From: Arcticibacter sp041902385
GTDB taxonomy: Bacteria > Bacteroidota > Bacteroidia > Sphingobacteriales > Sphingobacteriaceae
Assembly: GCF_041902385.1 (NCBI RefSeq)
Contig: NZ_CP169244.1
Span: 744,001 to 808,000 of the forward strand
Reading direction: 5' to 3'
Length of the DNA: 64,000 bases
Of this stretch, positions 46,575 to 55,289 are shown one piece after another. Under the pieces are notes generated by a model. That model made no database searches, was not told where the DNA came from, and worked only from the letters and a program-made list of their open reading frames with translations. The stretch's first letter is position 1. The number at the start of each line of letters is the position of its first letter. The translations under genes and the position numbers were made by a program.

Positions 46575-47383
46575 TTACTTTTTATCTAAAACGATATAAA
46601 CAGGAAGATGGTCAGAGATTTCCCTAGCCTTTTTAATTGCGCTAAAATGGCGGTAAAAGTGAACTACACCTGCTACTGCCACAACAACACTCTTGCCTTC
46701 GAAAAAAAGTTGTCGTACTGAGAGGCAAGACACCCATCGGCAAGACACTTTTGCCTCAACGTGGTTTTCTGACCTACGAGAGCAGGGGCGTAACCTATCT
46801 TTTTAAGCGGATTAAAGACTGAATGCGACTCTGGCAAATTGAAGTCGCCGCAAAAGATCATATTATGAGATTTGTAAAGGTCAGGATAGGATTTGAAGTA
46901 CTTAATTTCAGCCTCCGGGTTCTTGTTCTTCGGAGGAGCATGATAATTGGCCAGTGTGAACTGTGATTGACCGCGCTGAAAGGTTAACAGATAGGGCTCG
47001 CGCTCAATCTGTGCGGCATAAAACCGATCCAGGAACGCCTTACCCAGGGTTTTCACCCTCGACGGCTTCCAAAGGAAAGCATAGCGCTCGCGCTGATAGG
47101 GATTATCCGAAGAAACAACAGGACTAACTGCATAGTCCCATTTAAATCCCTTGCGACTCAGGGCATCGAGAAGTTTTGCTACTGCTTTTGGGCCCTCAGG
47201 TCCTGAGACGACCTCCTGCAGGGCGACAATGTCAAAACGATTAATTGTACGCGCTATGAACCCGATCTCCTTATCGCTTTTACTTTTTCCAAAGTTCTGA
47301 ATATTCCAGGAGCAAATTGATACTTGCTCCTGGCCATAGGCAGAACAGAAAAAGAATAAAAATAAAAGGAGGAAACGCGGCAT
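46575..47383 (-). pseudogene. Endonuclease/exonuclease/phosphatase-family hydrolase with a frameshift
   Basis: Exported EEP-fold protein (DNase I or sphingomyelinase-like). From the ATG at 47383 (MPRFLLLFLFFFCSAYG) the frame has CSWNIQNFGKSK, IVALQEVVSG, FTLANYHAPPKN and MIFCGDFNLP, then stops at 46673. The catalytic end ISDHLPVYIVL is in another frame. Adding one T to the T7 run (46702-46708 on the plus strand) restores 269 residues ending at 46575-46577, with both GDFN and SDHLP motifs. As written, the last catalytic histidine is lost. Its start overlaps the upstream GDPD stop as TAATG, so the two are translationally coupled. Confidence 0.85.
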
Positions 47384-48296
47384 TATCTGGGTGATATGAC
47401 AAGGTGACCAGCATCGAGTTTCCTTTCCCGCACGTATTTCATTAGCTCTTTCCCACATTCGGAAGCCCTGTCTGTTGAAAGGATATCAGCACCGCCATCC
47501 ACGAGTTCTGAGTAAATTTTATCACCGCGACTTTTTGCACGGTTATCGAGGTTACCCATGGTACCCAGGATGCACCAGATGCCCTTACTGTGCAAATACT
47601 GGCAAACGGACTGATCAGGAGCAGAGGTCCCGACAAAGGCAACAATGCGATTATTCGGCACTCCCATTTTGTTCAACCGTTCCAGATCGGCAGGCCCTTT
47701 TACTGAAGCAGAGATCATCAGGTCGGGAGCAAGTCTGTGTACTTCCGCCGCCTGATTAGCGCTATATGTGATGATGATACTATTTGCTTCAGCTTTATTC
47801 CGGCGTACTGCTTTGATCATCATCTCGTAGGGAACTCCGCGCTTAACGTCCAAAGTGAAAAGGACTTTGCCTTTTCCCCACTGAAGGACTTCATCGAGCG
47901 TTGGAATGCGGTATGGCGTGAGTTTCCCCTGGTCGTCTTTTAATCTCAATGTTTTTAGCTGGGACAGCGTTTTGCTACTTACCTCTCCGGTGCCGTTGGA
48001 TGTGCGTTCGAGCCGATCGTCGTGCATCATGACCAGCACCGAATCTTTTGAGAGACTGGCATCACATTCTATAACGGAAGGCTGGAAACGTGTGCTGTTG
48101 GCAAAGGTCTCTATTGCATTTTCTGGAAAGCCTGGCATCGGCCCTCCGCGGTGGCAACTGACAAGAGGCATTCGCCGCGTAGTCCACTGCATAAACGCCT
48201 GAAGATCCTGTATATCTTTGAACTTAAGGTAATAATGCTGGCTGTATCCGGCCAGCGAAAAAAGCGCAAACGTTAGTAGTAAAAAAACTTTTTCAT
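47383..48296 (-). pseudogene. Glycerophosphodiester phosphodiesterase with a frameshift in the signal peptide
   Basis: Hydrolyses glycerophosphodiesters to glycerol-3-phosphate. The open frame from 48192 begins inside the protein: SCHRGGPMPGFPENAIETF (first catalytic His and the ENT(A) motif), VIECDASLSKDSVLVMMHDD, and a C-terminal GGADILSTDR segment. Upstream, an ATG at 48296 opens MKKFF and then stops; adding one T at the T7 run (48281-48287, plus strand) gives MKKFFLLLTFALFSLAGYSQ, a perfect signal peptide, joined in frame to the rest, 304 residues in all. The gene lies directly upstream of the EEP hydrolase, with a one-base overlap. Confidence 0.85.
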
Positions 48297-48365
48297 TGTA
48301 CTTGAAAGTGTGTGGCTCAAAAGTAAGCTTTTAAGCGACTATTCGAGAAAGGATCAAATGCTCGA

Positions 48366-48398
48366 TTTGGTCTTTTTAGGATATTATACCTATCTTTC
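48366..48398 (+). promoter_or_regulatory. Probable promoter of the second PepSY gene
   Basis: TTTG (48366-48369), a 21-base spacer, then TATCTTTC (48391-48398), one base from the -7 consensus. It is 46 bases before the ATG at 48445. Confidence 0.5.
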
Positions 48399-48444
48399 TG
48401 CTTTTAATCAGTCTAAATAAGGGACGGTAAAAAATCAAGACAGG

Positions 48445-49662
48445 ATGATTATTAAAAAGATAGTAAGGAAACTTCATCTGTGGCTGGGCTTAAGTTCGGG
48501 CTTGATTGTTTTATTCCTCGGCCTTACCGGCTGTATCCTTGCCTTTCAAAGGGAGATTGAAGATGCCGTGCAGTCTTACCGGTTTACAGAAGCGAGGACA
48601 ACTGAGCCTTTGCCGCCATCAGCACTGAAAACAATTGCTGACAGACAACTGCCGGGCAAAAAGCTTCATAGCATTGGCTATCAGAAGGGGCGTTCGGCTA
48701 CGGCAGTCTACTACGCTTTTCAGCCGGAAGAATATTATCACATCGTATTCCTAAATCCATACACAGGAGAAGTGCTGGAAGTGAAAGACATGTCAAAAGA
48801 CTTTTTCCGGGTCGTGATCAACGGGCACTATTATTTGTGGCTTCCGCCGCACATTGGTCAGCCAATACTTGCAACGGCGACCTTGCTGTTTGTCATTCTA
48901 ATGGTTACGGGCATTATCCTCTGGTGGCCCAGGCATCTGGCGGTACTGAAGCAAAGGCTGATGGTAAAATGGAATGCTCGCTGGCGACGCGTTAATTATG
49001 ATCTGCATAATGTGTTCGGTTTTTATATGAGCTGGGTCGCCTTATTCATCGCTCTGACAGGGCTTGTCATGGGATTTCATTGGTTTTCAAAGTCGGCCTA
49101 CTATGTTCTGTCGGGCGGCAAAGCGCAGCCGCAGTATTCAGAAACCTTCTCCGATACTACGGGAATGGTGCCTGTTCAAAAAGACCGCCCAGCGATGGAT
49201 ATTATCTGGGCAAAGACGATGAACAGCCATCGCAACTTTGGAGGAGTGATTGACGTTCACCCGCCGGAAAGCAGCAAGTCAGCAATTGAAGTGGCCGTGA
49301 ATCCCGACAGCAAAACGTACTGGAAGACTGACTACCGGTATTATGACCAGTACACGCTGCAAGAAATAGAAGTGAATCATCTTTACGGTCGCTTTGCAAA
49401 GGCATCAGTGGCAGACAAGGCTTTGAGAATGAACTACGACATCCATGTGGGAGCAATAGGAGGTCTTCCCGGAAAAATTATCGCTTTTACCGCCAGCCTC
49501 ATCGCAGCCAGTCTTCCTGTCACCGGCTTTCTGATCTGGAGGGGCAGAAAAAAGAAAAAGCGACAAAACGTAATTAGTACCTATGCGGGGGGCAGGCAGC
49601 CCGGAGAGAAGCTGAAACAACGGTTGAGTTTCCCTATCCGCACATCATCAGGGCCGGTTTAG
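48445..49662 (+). CDS. PepSY-associated transmembrane protein (paralogue of 23208)
   Basis: 405 residues, four membrane helices with the same plan as the operon gene at 23208: KLHLWLGLSSGLIVLFLGLT, ILATATLLFVILMVTGIILW, VFGFYMSWVALFIALTGLVM and IIAFTASLIAASLPVTGFLI, plus PepSY motifs LNPYTGEVLEV, INGHYYLWLP, YDLHNVFG and YDIHVGAIGG. Conserved histidines fit a heme or ferric-reductase role in the inner membrane. Here there is no adjacent receptor; the upstream gene is divergent and the downstream gene is a GDPD with a near-promoter between them. Confidence 0.87.
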   Translation: MIIKKIVRKLHLWLGLSSGLIVLFLGLTGCILAFQREIEDAVQSYRFTEARTTEPLPPSALKTIADRQLPGKKLHSIGYQKGRSATAVYYAFQPEEYYHIVFLNPYTGEVLEVKDMSKDFFRVVINGHYYLWLPPHIGQPILATATLLFVILMVTGIILWWPRHLAVLKQRLMVKWNARWRRVNYDLHNVFGFYMSWVALFIALTGLVMGFHWFSKSAYYVLSGGKAQPQYSETFSDTTGMVPVQKDRPAMDIIWAKTMNSHRNFGGVIDVHPPESSKSAIEVAVNPDSKTYWKTDYRYYDQYTLQEIEVNHLYGRFAKASVADKALRMNYDIHVGAIGGLPGKIIAFTASLIAASLPVTGFLIWRGRKKKKRQNVISTYAGGRQPGEKLKQRLSFPIRTSSGPV

Positions 49663-49755
49663 CAGAATTTATTTTAACGTGAGCCTCTTGTGAAGATAAC
49701 CTTCTGGTAACACAAAGTACCCTATCTTTACACTGACAATTCTATTACTCACGAT

Positions 49756-50794
49756 ATGAAAAAAGATATTGATACTACTCTCTCTATTCTCGGCAGGAAA
49801 CCTAGTGGCGCAACCCAAACAGAAGCTAGAATTATATCTGAGCAATTATCTATTTAAGCAGGGGATTAATGACGTTGGGTCTATAAAGCTAAATGACGGG
49901 CAGGTTACACTAAAAAGCGTCACGGTATCGGGAAGTGGCGTGAAGCTGATACACGCGGGCGATAGTTTTAAGCTCACGATCAGCAATAAGACCGATGCCA
50001 GCAAACCCTGGATCGACGTGCCTGTTAAAGCTGTCACTTCTGCAGGTCCGCTTGCTGATACGCTCAGGATCGTTAATAATACCTTCGTGAAAAACAAAGT
50101 GATTGCTCATCGCGGTGCCTGGAAAAATACAGGGGCCACTGAAAACTCTATAGCTGCTTTACAGCACGCCATTGGTCTTGGTTGTGAAGGTTCTGAGTTT
50201 GATGTGCATATGTCGGCAGATTTTGTTCTTTATATCCATCATGATCATGAAATAAACGGGGTATCTATAGAACAGAGCCCATCAGCGACGTTATCCGGAA
50301 TAAAACTGACAAACGGAGAGCAGCTTCCAACACTTGAAGCGTACCTGAAGGAGGGAATGAAACAGAACAAAACACGGTTAATTCTGGAGATCAAAGCTTC
50401 AAAGATCAGCAAAGAACGATCTATTGCGCTGACCAACAGAGTGGTTGACGTGGTGAAGAAGCTGAAAGCAGAGGGCTGGGTGGATTATATCAGTTTTGAC
50501 TACGACGTTTGCAAAGAAGTTATGAGGCTTGCCCCCTACGCAAAGGTCTCCTATTTAATGGGGGACAAGGCTCCGGCCGCCCTGGCGAGGGAACGTTTTT
50601 TTGGGCTTGACTATCACTTCAGCGTACTGCAAAAACAGCCTGATTGGATTAAGGAAGCCAAACAAAACAAGTTAACAGTGAATGTCTGGACGGTGAATGA
50701 TGAGCAGACGATGGACTGGCTGCTAAAGGAGGATGCCGACTTTATCACTACTAATGAGCCGGAGCTGCTTTTGAAAAAAGTTTCGTCGAAGTAA
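49756..50794 (+). CDS. Glycerophosphodiester phosphodiesterase, second copy
   Basis: The GDPD domain fills the last 230 residues: VIAHRGAWKNTGATENSIAA, GCEGSEFDVHMSADFVLYIHHD, LILEIKASK, WTVNDEQTMDWLL and ADFITTNEPELL. The first 100 residues are an extra beta domain. The in-frame start is a TTG at 49769 with a short, uncharged signal peptide. The ATG at 49756 is followed by six As and is out of frame; with five or eight As it would give MKK followed by ILILLSLFSAGNLVAQ, a far better signal peptide. A one-base length error at this run is therefore likely. The gene ends before a shared hairpin. Confidence 0.85.
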
Positions 50795-50803
50795 CACACT
50801 GCG

Positions 50804-50829
50804 CGAAGGCAGGGGATGCTCTGCCTTCG
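50804..50829. terminator. Hairpin between convergent GDPD and DUF2807 genes
   Basis: CGAAGGCAG (50804-50812) pairs with CTGCCTTCG (50821-50829), nine bp with an eight-base loop, between stop codons ending at 50794 and 50833. It can serve both genes. Confidence 0.6.
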
Positions 50830-50832
50830 TAC

Positions 50833-51543
50833 TTATCCTGCTTTGGTGACAGAAGAGGCACCGGAGGTCTTGTTATTGACAGATCTTGGGTTGCCTTTGT
50901 ATTCTACCTGCCCAGCACCACTTGAGGAGACGTTTAGCTCTTCGTCAACGCTTACCTTCACCCCGCACGCACCAGAGGTTGAGATATTATACTTGGCCAC
51001 TTTTAAGCCGAACGCACTTAAAGAACAAGCTCCGGACATTTCAACGTCGTGTATCGCTGCCTTACCGCTGAGAGTCAGCTCGGTTGCACCACTCGACTCA
51101 GACTCAAGATGTCCCGTCTCTAAATTAAGTTTTACCTTACAAGCCCCGGACATATGTATCTTAAAATCTTTTGCCATTATCAGACCGCCATTATCAACCT
51201 CCACTGCGCCGGAGGCAGTCAATCCCTCCAGAGAAGGAGTGGTGACATATACCTTGATCTCTCCCCCGTTACATATATTTAGAGAAGGATCTATTTCCAG
51301 TGTACCGCCAGAGACCCGTGTTTTTATATGCTTTATTACATTCTCATCTGCCTCTATATTGACGGTAGAATTTGAGCTTTGCCGTATATAAACCTTCATC
51401 GCGCCGCTGAGTTCAAGTCTTTTGAAAGCAGGTACGTTTCTGGTCTCAGCAACTTCCCTGCCTGATCTGGGAACGCAATTAAAGTTGCAGGACGCAAAAA
51501 CCGAAGAGATAATAATCGTCAGAATAGCTAAAAAAGGCCGCAT
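50833..51543 (-). CDS. Head-GIN (DUF2807) lipoprotein
   Basis: 236 residues from the ATG at 51543. Lipobox region TIIISSVFASCNFNC. Then the DUF2807 beta-helix: short, regular turns with repeated SGA motifs (LELSGAMKVYIRQSS, LTASGAVEVDNGG, HMSGACKVKL, SSGATELTL, MSGACSLSA, STSGACGVKVSV, SSGAGQVEY). This solenoid domain is widespread in Bacteroidota exported lipoproteins and is presumed to bind ligands or act as an adhesive surface. No enzymatic motif is present. It is convergent with the second GDPD gene. Confidence 0.9.
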   Translation of the reverse strand: MRPFLAILTIIISSVFASCNFNCVPRSGREVAETRNVPAFKRLELSGAMKVYIRQSSNSTVNIEADENVIKHIKTRVSGGTLEIDPSLNICNGGEIKVYVTTPSLEGLTASGAVEVDNGGLIMAKDFKIHMSGACKVKLNLETGHLESESSGATELTLSGKAAIHDVEMSGACSLSAFGLKVAKYNISTSGACGVKVSVDEELNVSSSGAGQVEYKGNPRSVNNKTSGASSVTKAG

Positions 51544-51709
51544 TATTGGAGTCATGGTAACAGGCTTATTGCCTTATGACGACGGTAAAGGCAGAAAGTT
51601 ACAGAACAGGGGACCATTTTTATTTGCCAAGATTGGCTGTTGATTAAGACGGAGGCCTTAAGCAGAGGATTGCCGCTGCCTACCGGCGGCCGATAGAGCC
51701 TTTAGGCAA

Positions 51710-52003
51710 TCATTTGAGGGCAAGAGCTAATCGCTGGCCGTATTCCCGATCATAAGCTTCGAACATTCTGATCATTTTCTTTTGAATGACAGGGCGGCAT
51801 CTTGACAACACTTCTGCAACATCTGCTATCACCTGAGCCTTCTCTGGCTCGTCCAGACCGCGGTAAGTCTGAACGGCCTTAAAAACAGCAATACTATGAA
51901 AGTCATCTGTGTAAACATTCTGGCGGGGGAACGCCGGTGCAGCGCCCGATGAAAAGGAGTTATCCTGATCTTCGATTTCGGTTAAGTGGTACTCTAGTGG
52001 CAT
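51710..52003 (-). CDS. Small helical protein of unknown function, 97 aa
   Basis: Not recognised. The start at 52003 (MPLEYHLTEIEDQDN) is preferred because upstream in-frame residues have no protein character. The product is mostly helical and polar (FHSIAVFKAVQTYRGLDEPE, AEVLSRCRPVIQKKMIRMFE), without signal peptide or membrane helix, so it is cytosolic. Diverging from it, 98 bases away, is another small unknown gene. Confidence 0.5.
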   Translation of the reverse strand: MPLEYHLTEIEDQDNSFSSGAAPAFPRQNVYTDDFHSIAVFKAVQTYRGLDEPEKAQVIADVAEVLSRCRPVIQKKMIRMFEAYDREYGQRLALALK

Positions 52004-52101
52004 CTCGGGAATCACGTTATATAGGATTGAAGTGCAAACAATAAAAGAAGCAAAGCGTTTTAATAACCATAAAATTTTAGGCTTTTTCTTTACTGCATAA
52101 A

Positions 52102-52398
52102 ATGGACAACAACGAAGCATACTCAGTTTTGAGATTCCCCGAGGAGAATAACAGTGTGAAGATTTTCAACAGAATAAGCGACATAACGGTGAGAGTCGTT
52201 GAGCAGGAGGCTACTGTCCCTGAATTTATGGACGGGGAAATTCATTTCTTCGGGGAATGCAAGGGACGATCCTGGGTATTCGAAACGGTGAACTACGACG
52301 GTCAGGGTTTAGATCTGGTAAAGGATGCAATACGATGGTATGCAGAGTACATAGGAATGCCCGAAATGCAAATAAGGAACGTGGAGTTCGATCTCTAA
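52102..52398 (+). CDS. Small acidic protein of unknown function, 98 aa
   Basis: Not recognised. A soluble 98-residue protein with alternating beta strands (SVKIFNRISDITVRVVEQE, HFFGECKGRSWVFETVNYDG) and a helix (GLDLVKDAIRWYAEYIG), which suggests a compact alpha/beta domain. No motif gives a function. A hairpin terminator at 52413-52441 follows and separates it from dnaA. Confidence 0.6.
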   Translation: MDNNEAYSVLRFPEENNSVKIFNRISDITVRVVEQEATVPEFMDGEIHFFGECKGRSWVFETVNYDGQGLDLVKDAIRWYAEYIGMPEMQIRNVEFDL

Positions 52399-52412
52399 TC
52401 TCTAAATAAAAA

Positions 52413-52441
52413 AAGAGGCTGCCCTTAAATGACAGCCTCTT
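52413..52441. terminator. Bidirectional terminator between the 52102 gene and dnaA
   Basis: AAGAGGCTG (52413-52421) pairs with CAGCCTCTT (52433-52441), preceded by a seven-A run and followed by T/C-rich sequence. It lies just after the 52398 stop and just after the dnaA stop on the other strand. Confidence 0.65.
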
Positions 52442-52461
52442 CCTTAATCCACTCTGTCATT

Positions 52462-53889
52462 TTAGCTCATCTTCAGCTTCTTCTGAATATCCTGAACGTA
52501 GTTTTTGAACTTCTTATCAGTATCAATCAAGTCTTCAACTGTCTGGCATGCATAGATCACTGTGGAGTGATCACGACCACCGAAGAACTGACCGATCGAC
52601 TTCAGAGAGGTTTTTGTAAGGCTTTTTGCCAGATACATTGAGATTTGACGAGCCTGTACAATTTCGCGTTTGCGTGTTTTCGATTTTACCATCTCTACGG
52701 GAACTTCAAAGTACTCGCATACCAGCTTTTGGATATACTCCATTGAAATCTCGCGCGATGTATTTTTAATAAAGTTCTTAAGCATTGACTTGGCCAATCC
52801 CAGATCGATCTCCTTCTTGTTCAAAGTGGCCTGAGCAAGCAGGGATACCATCGCTCCTTCAAGCTCACGAACATTGTTGTCAATGTTATGGGCAACGTAT
52901 TCAATCACCTCCCCGGGAAGCTCAATACCGTCGGTATACATTTTCTTTTTCAGGATGGCCATCCTGGTCTCCAGATCAGGAACCTGAAGATCCGCAGAAA
53001 GCCCCCATTTGAACCGGCTCAATAAACGCTCTTCCAGACCTGACAGGTCCTTAGGAGCCTTATCAGAGGTAAGGATGATCTGCTTGCCTGACTGATGCAA
53101 ATGATTGAAGACATGGAAAAAGATGTCCTGCGTTTTTTCTTTACCGGCGAAGTTATGGACATCGTCCATAATAATCACGTCCATAGCCTGGTAAAAGTTG
53201 ACAAAGTCATTGATCGTATTATTCTTAAGAGAATCGACGAACTGCTGACAGAACTTCTCACAAGACACATAGATTACGAGCTTATCAGGATTGCTTCTTT
53301 TAATCTCGTTGCCAATGGCCTGCGCCAGGTGAGTTTTACCAAGACCAACTCCGCCGTATAACATAAGCGGGTTAAAGGAAGTGCCACCGGGTTTGGCAGC
53401 TACTGCGTAGCCGGCTGACCGCGCGAGCCTGTTGCAATCGCCTTCGATAAAGTTTTCGAAGCAATAGTTGGGATTTAGCTGCGGATCTACGTTTAATTTC
53501 TTTAATCCGGGGATGACAAAGGGGTTTTTAATATCCTTATTCAAGGACACGGGAACAGGAATGGATTGCTGCTTTGCCTCAGCTCCATTGCCATTAGAAG
53601 GCATATTTGTGGTATAAGGCTTGTTGTTGGAAGATTTTTCCACAACAATGTTATATTCTAGCCGTCCCTCCTCACCAAGTTGCTTCTTTACGGTCTTCCG
53701 TAAAAGGCCTACATAGTGTTCTTCAAGCCACTCGTAAAAGAACAAACTTGGCACCTGTATGGTGAGTACATTTCCTTCCAGTCTCAGAGCTTTTATCGGT
53801 TCAAACCACGTCTTGAAGCTCTGTGCCGGAATGTTGTCTTTGATGATTTGAAGACAATGACTCCACACGTTTGTACAAGTTCTTTCCAT
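52462..53889 (-). CDS. dnaA: Chromosomal replication initiator protein DnaA
   Basis: 475 residues. Order: domain I (about 1-90, FKTWFEPIKALRLEGN), a short linker, AAA+ domain III with Walker A GGVGLGKTHLAQAIG, Walker B VIIMDDVHNFAGKEKT, sensor-1 QIILTSDKAPKDLSGL and the arginine-finger RLLSRFKWGL, and domain IV with the DnaA-box-binding signature FFGGRDHSTVIYACQTVEDL. It binds DnaA boxes at the origin and opens DNA. No cluster of DnaA boxes is seen beside it, so the origin is not adjacent here. It is transcribed after two unknown genes on the same strand, with only about ten bases between. Confidence 0.97.
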   Translation of the reverse strand: MERTCTNVWSHCLQIIKDNIPAQSFKTWFEPIKALRLEGNVLTIQVPSLFFYEWLEEHYVGLLRKTVKKQLGEEGRLEYNIVVEKSSNNKPYTTNMPSNGNGAEAKQQSIPVPVSLNKDIKNPFVIPGLKKLNVDPQLNPNYCFENFIEGDCNRLARSAGYAVAAKPGGTSFNPLMLYGGVGLGKTHLAQAIGNEIKRSNPDKLVIYVSCEKFCQQFVDSLKNNTINDFVNFYQAMDVIIMDDVHNFAGKEKTQDIFFHVFNHLHQSGKQIILTSDKAPKDLSGLEERLLSRFKWGLSADLQVPDLETRMAILKKKMYTDGIELPGEVIEYVAHNIDNNVRELEGAMVSLLAQATLNKKEIDLGLAKSMLKNFIKNTSREISMEYIQKLVCEYFEVPVEMVKSKTRKREIVQARQISMYLAKSLTKTSLKSIGQFFGGRDHSTVIYACQTVEDLIDTDKKFKNYVQDIQKKLKMS

Positions 53890-53899
53890 TTTATTTTTA

Positions 53900-54241
53900 C
53901 TAATAATTTGATTTCCAATCAGTGCTGAAATGAAAATTCGGTCCCTTTTGGAACATCGAATATTCTAAAAAAATCTGCTTTCGGAACTTATTTTTGCAAA
54001 TAAGCTTAACTAACTCTAGAACAGAAGAATAACACATCTCAGCTTCTTTTTTGCTTTTAAACGTCCAAATCAGCCCATTTTCTCCCCTTTTAGCCAGGGC
54101 AGTAGCTGACACAGAACCATAAAACAAGGTCAACCTTCCACATGCGAATATTGGTAAAACACACTCCCCTTCCTCCACTGTATATTGCAGACAGGCAGGG
54201 CTCCCTTCATAATAGTTTAAGTGCGACGAAAGCGAAGACAT
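53900..54241 (-). CDS. Protein of unknown function just upstream of dnaA, 113 aa (end uncertain)
   Basis: Not recognised. The annotated frame ends at 53900. At the A7 run (53967-53973) one extra base would shift the last residues from LEYSMFQKGPNFHFSTDW to an alternative end RIFDVPKGTEFSFQH with a stop at 53919-53921, giving 107 residues. That alternative looks more like a natural protein end, but both are open. The protein has no membrane helix and several cysteines (SPACLQYT, FACGRL). It is ten bases from dnaA, so it may be cotranscribed with it. Confidence 0.5.
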   Translation of the reverse strand: MSSLSSHLNYYEGSPACLQYTVEEGECVLPIFACGRLTLFYGSVSATALAKRGENGLIWTFKSKKEAEMCYSSVLELVKLICKNKFRKQIFLEYSMFQKGPNFHFSTDWKSNY

Positions 54242-54288
54242 TTAAAATGGAGAGTTTAGTGATCAACCTCAATTTATACGTCCCCCTC

Positions 54289-54822
54289 CTAGAAAAGTTT
54301 CTCCACATCTTTTCGAATTAGGTCAATCGCCGCATCATATGGATTCACCTCCTGTTTCCCGAGATGGTTTAAAATAGCTTTTCCAAGCTCGACAGAAGAA
54401 GCGTCGGAACCGAGGCTTTTTGCTGCATTGTTAATCAAGGCAATCGTTTCCTCCTTAACTTTTCGGGTAACCCACCATGCTGCTTCCGTGACATATATCT
54501 GCTGAGAGATATTGTGCAGATACTCGTTTCTTATCTCGTTATTTAAATAATACTGAAACTCTTCCAGGCTGCTACCTTGTGCCTGAACCCGCAAAAGAAG
54601 GCTTGCGGGATTAGCTCTCTCGATAAAAAGCACCACCCTCTCATAAGCTTGTAAGCGAAGAGGCAGCGTTATCTTAACAGATCTATTCTTCTCTTTCAGC
54701 AAACTTAACCCTTCACTCCTACTGATATAGGGCTTGAGAACTAAGAACACAATAAAGAAGACCAAACTCCCTGATAAAACCAGTTTGAGAATGTCCAAAA
54801 GAAAAGGAACTACTGAATTCAT
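54289..54822 (-). CDS. Membrane-anchored protein of unknown function, 177 aa
   Basis: Not recognised. One N-terminal membrane helix (about residues 10-32, LVLSGSLVFFIVFLVLKPYI), then a long helical cytosolic region rich in Arg/Lys (LSLLKEKNRSVKITLPLRLQ, ALINNAAKSLGSDASSVE). The plan, a membrane anchor plus a helical bundle, is conserved in uncharacterised Bacteroidota proteins found near dnaA. It is upstream of the 53900 gene in transcription. Confidence 0.65.
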   Translation of the reverse strand: MNSVVPFLLDILKLVLSGSLVFFIVFLVLKPYISRSEGLSLLKEKNRSVKITLPLRLQAYERVVLFIERANPASLLLRVQAQGSSLEEFQYYLNNEIRNEYLHNISQQIYVTEAAWWVTRKVKEETIALINNAAKSLGSDASSVELGKAILNHLGKQEVNPYDAAIDLIRKDVEKLF

Positions 54823-54884
54823 GTTTGCTTTGTTAAATGAGAGTCAAAACGGTTTGTGTAATGCAAAGTTGCAACATTTAAACC

Positions 54885-54892
54885 TATATTTG
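54885..54892 (+). promoter_or_regulatory. Bacteroidota -7 box for the IscA-type gene
   Basis: TATATTTG, perfect to TAnnTTTG, 23 bases before the ATG at 54915. Confidence 0.55.
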
Positions 54893-54914
54893 TTTAGAAA
54901 CAACAAGAAATAGC

Positions 54915-55262
54915 ATGGAAAGTACGACTTCAATGCCGCCAGTTTCTTTAACAGTTGGGGCGAAAAAAGAGTTATTGAAATTAAAGGAGCAACAAGAATT
55001 GGGGGAGGATTTTGGTCTGCGAATAGGCGTTGAAGGTGGTGGTTGCGCAGGCATGAATTACATTCTCGGTTTTGATCAGAAAAAAGAAGGAGATCAGGAA
55101 TTCATGATTGACGGCATTAAGATCTATATGCATAAAGCTCATGGTCTCTATCTCGCGGGCATGGAGATTGACTTCCAAAACGGCTTGAACGCAAGGGGCT
55201 TCACATTTAACAATCCGAACGCGTCCAAAACTTGCGGGTGCGGCACCTCATTTTCCGTGTAA
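54915..55262 (+). CDS. IscA/HesB-family iron-sulfur assembly protein
   Basis: 115 residues, cytosolic A-type carrier that binds and delivers Fe-S clusters. The fold signature FGLRIGVEGGGCAGMNYILGF contains the first cysteine, and the C-terminal SKTCGCGTSFSV contains the Cys-Gly-Cys pair. The start at 54915 is followed by a short polar extension MESTTSMPPVSL. It has its own promoter and diverges from the unknown gene at 54822, so it is not in an isc/suf cluster here. Confidence 0.92.
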   Translation: MESTTSMPPVSLTVGAKKELLKLKEQQELGEDFGLRIGVEGGGCAGMNYILGFDQKKEGDQEFMIDGIKIYMHKAHGLYLAGMEIDFQNGLNARGFTFNNPNASKTCGCGTSFSV

Positions 55263-55289
55263 GCTTTAAAGGCAGGTTAGAACCTATTC

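Noticed and set aside
53890..53899. Search for an origin of replication beside dnaA
   Set aside because: Only about ten bases separate dnaA from the next gene, and no cluster of DnaA boxes is present there.
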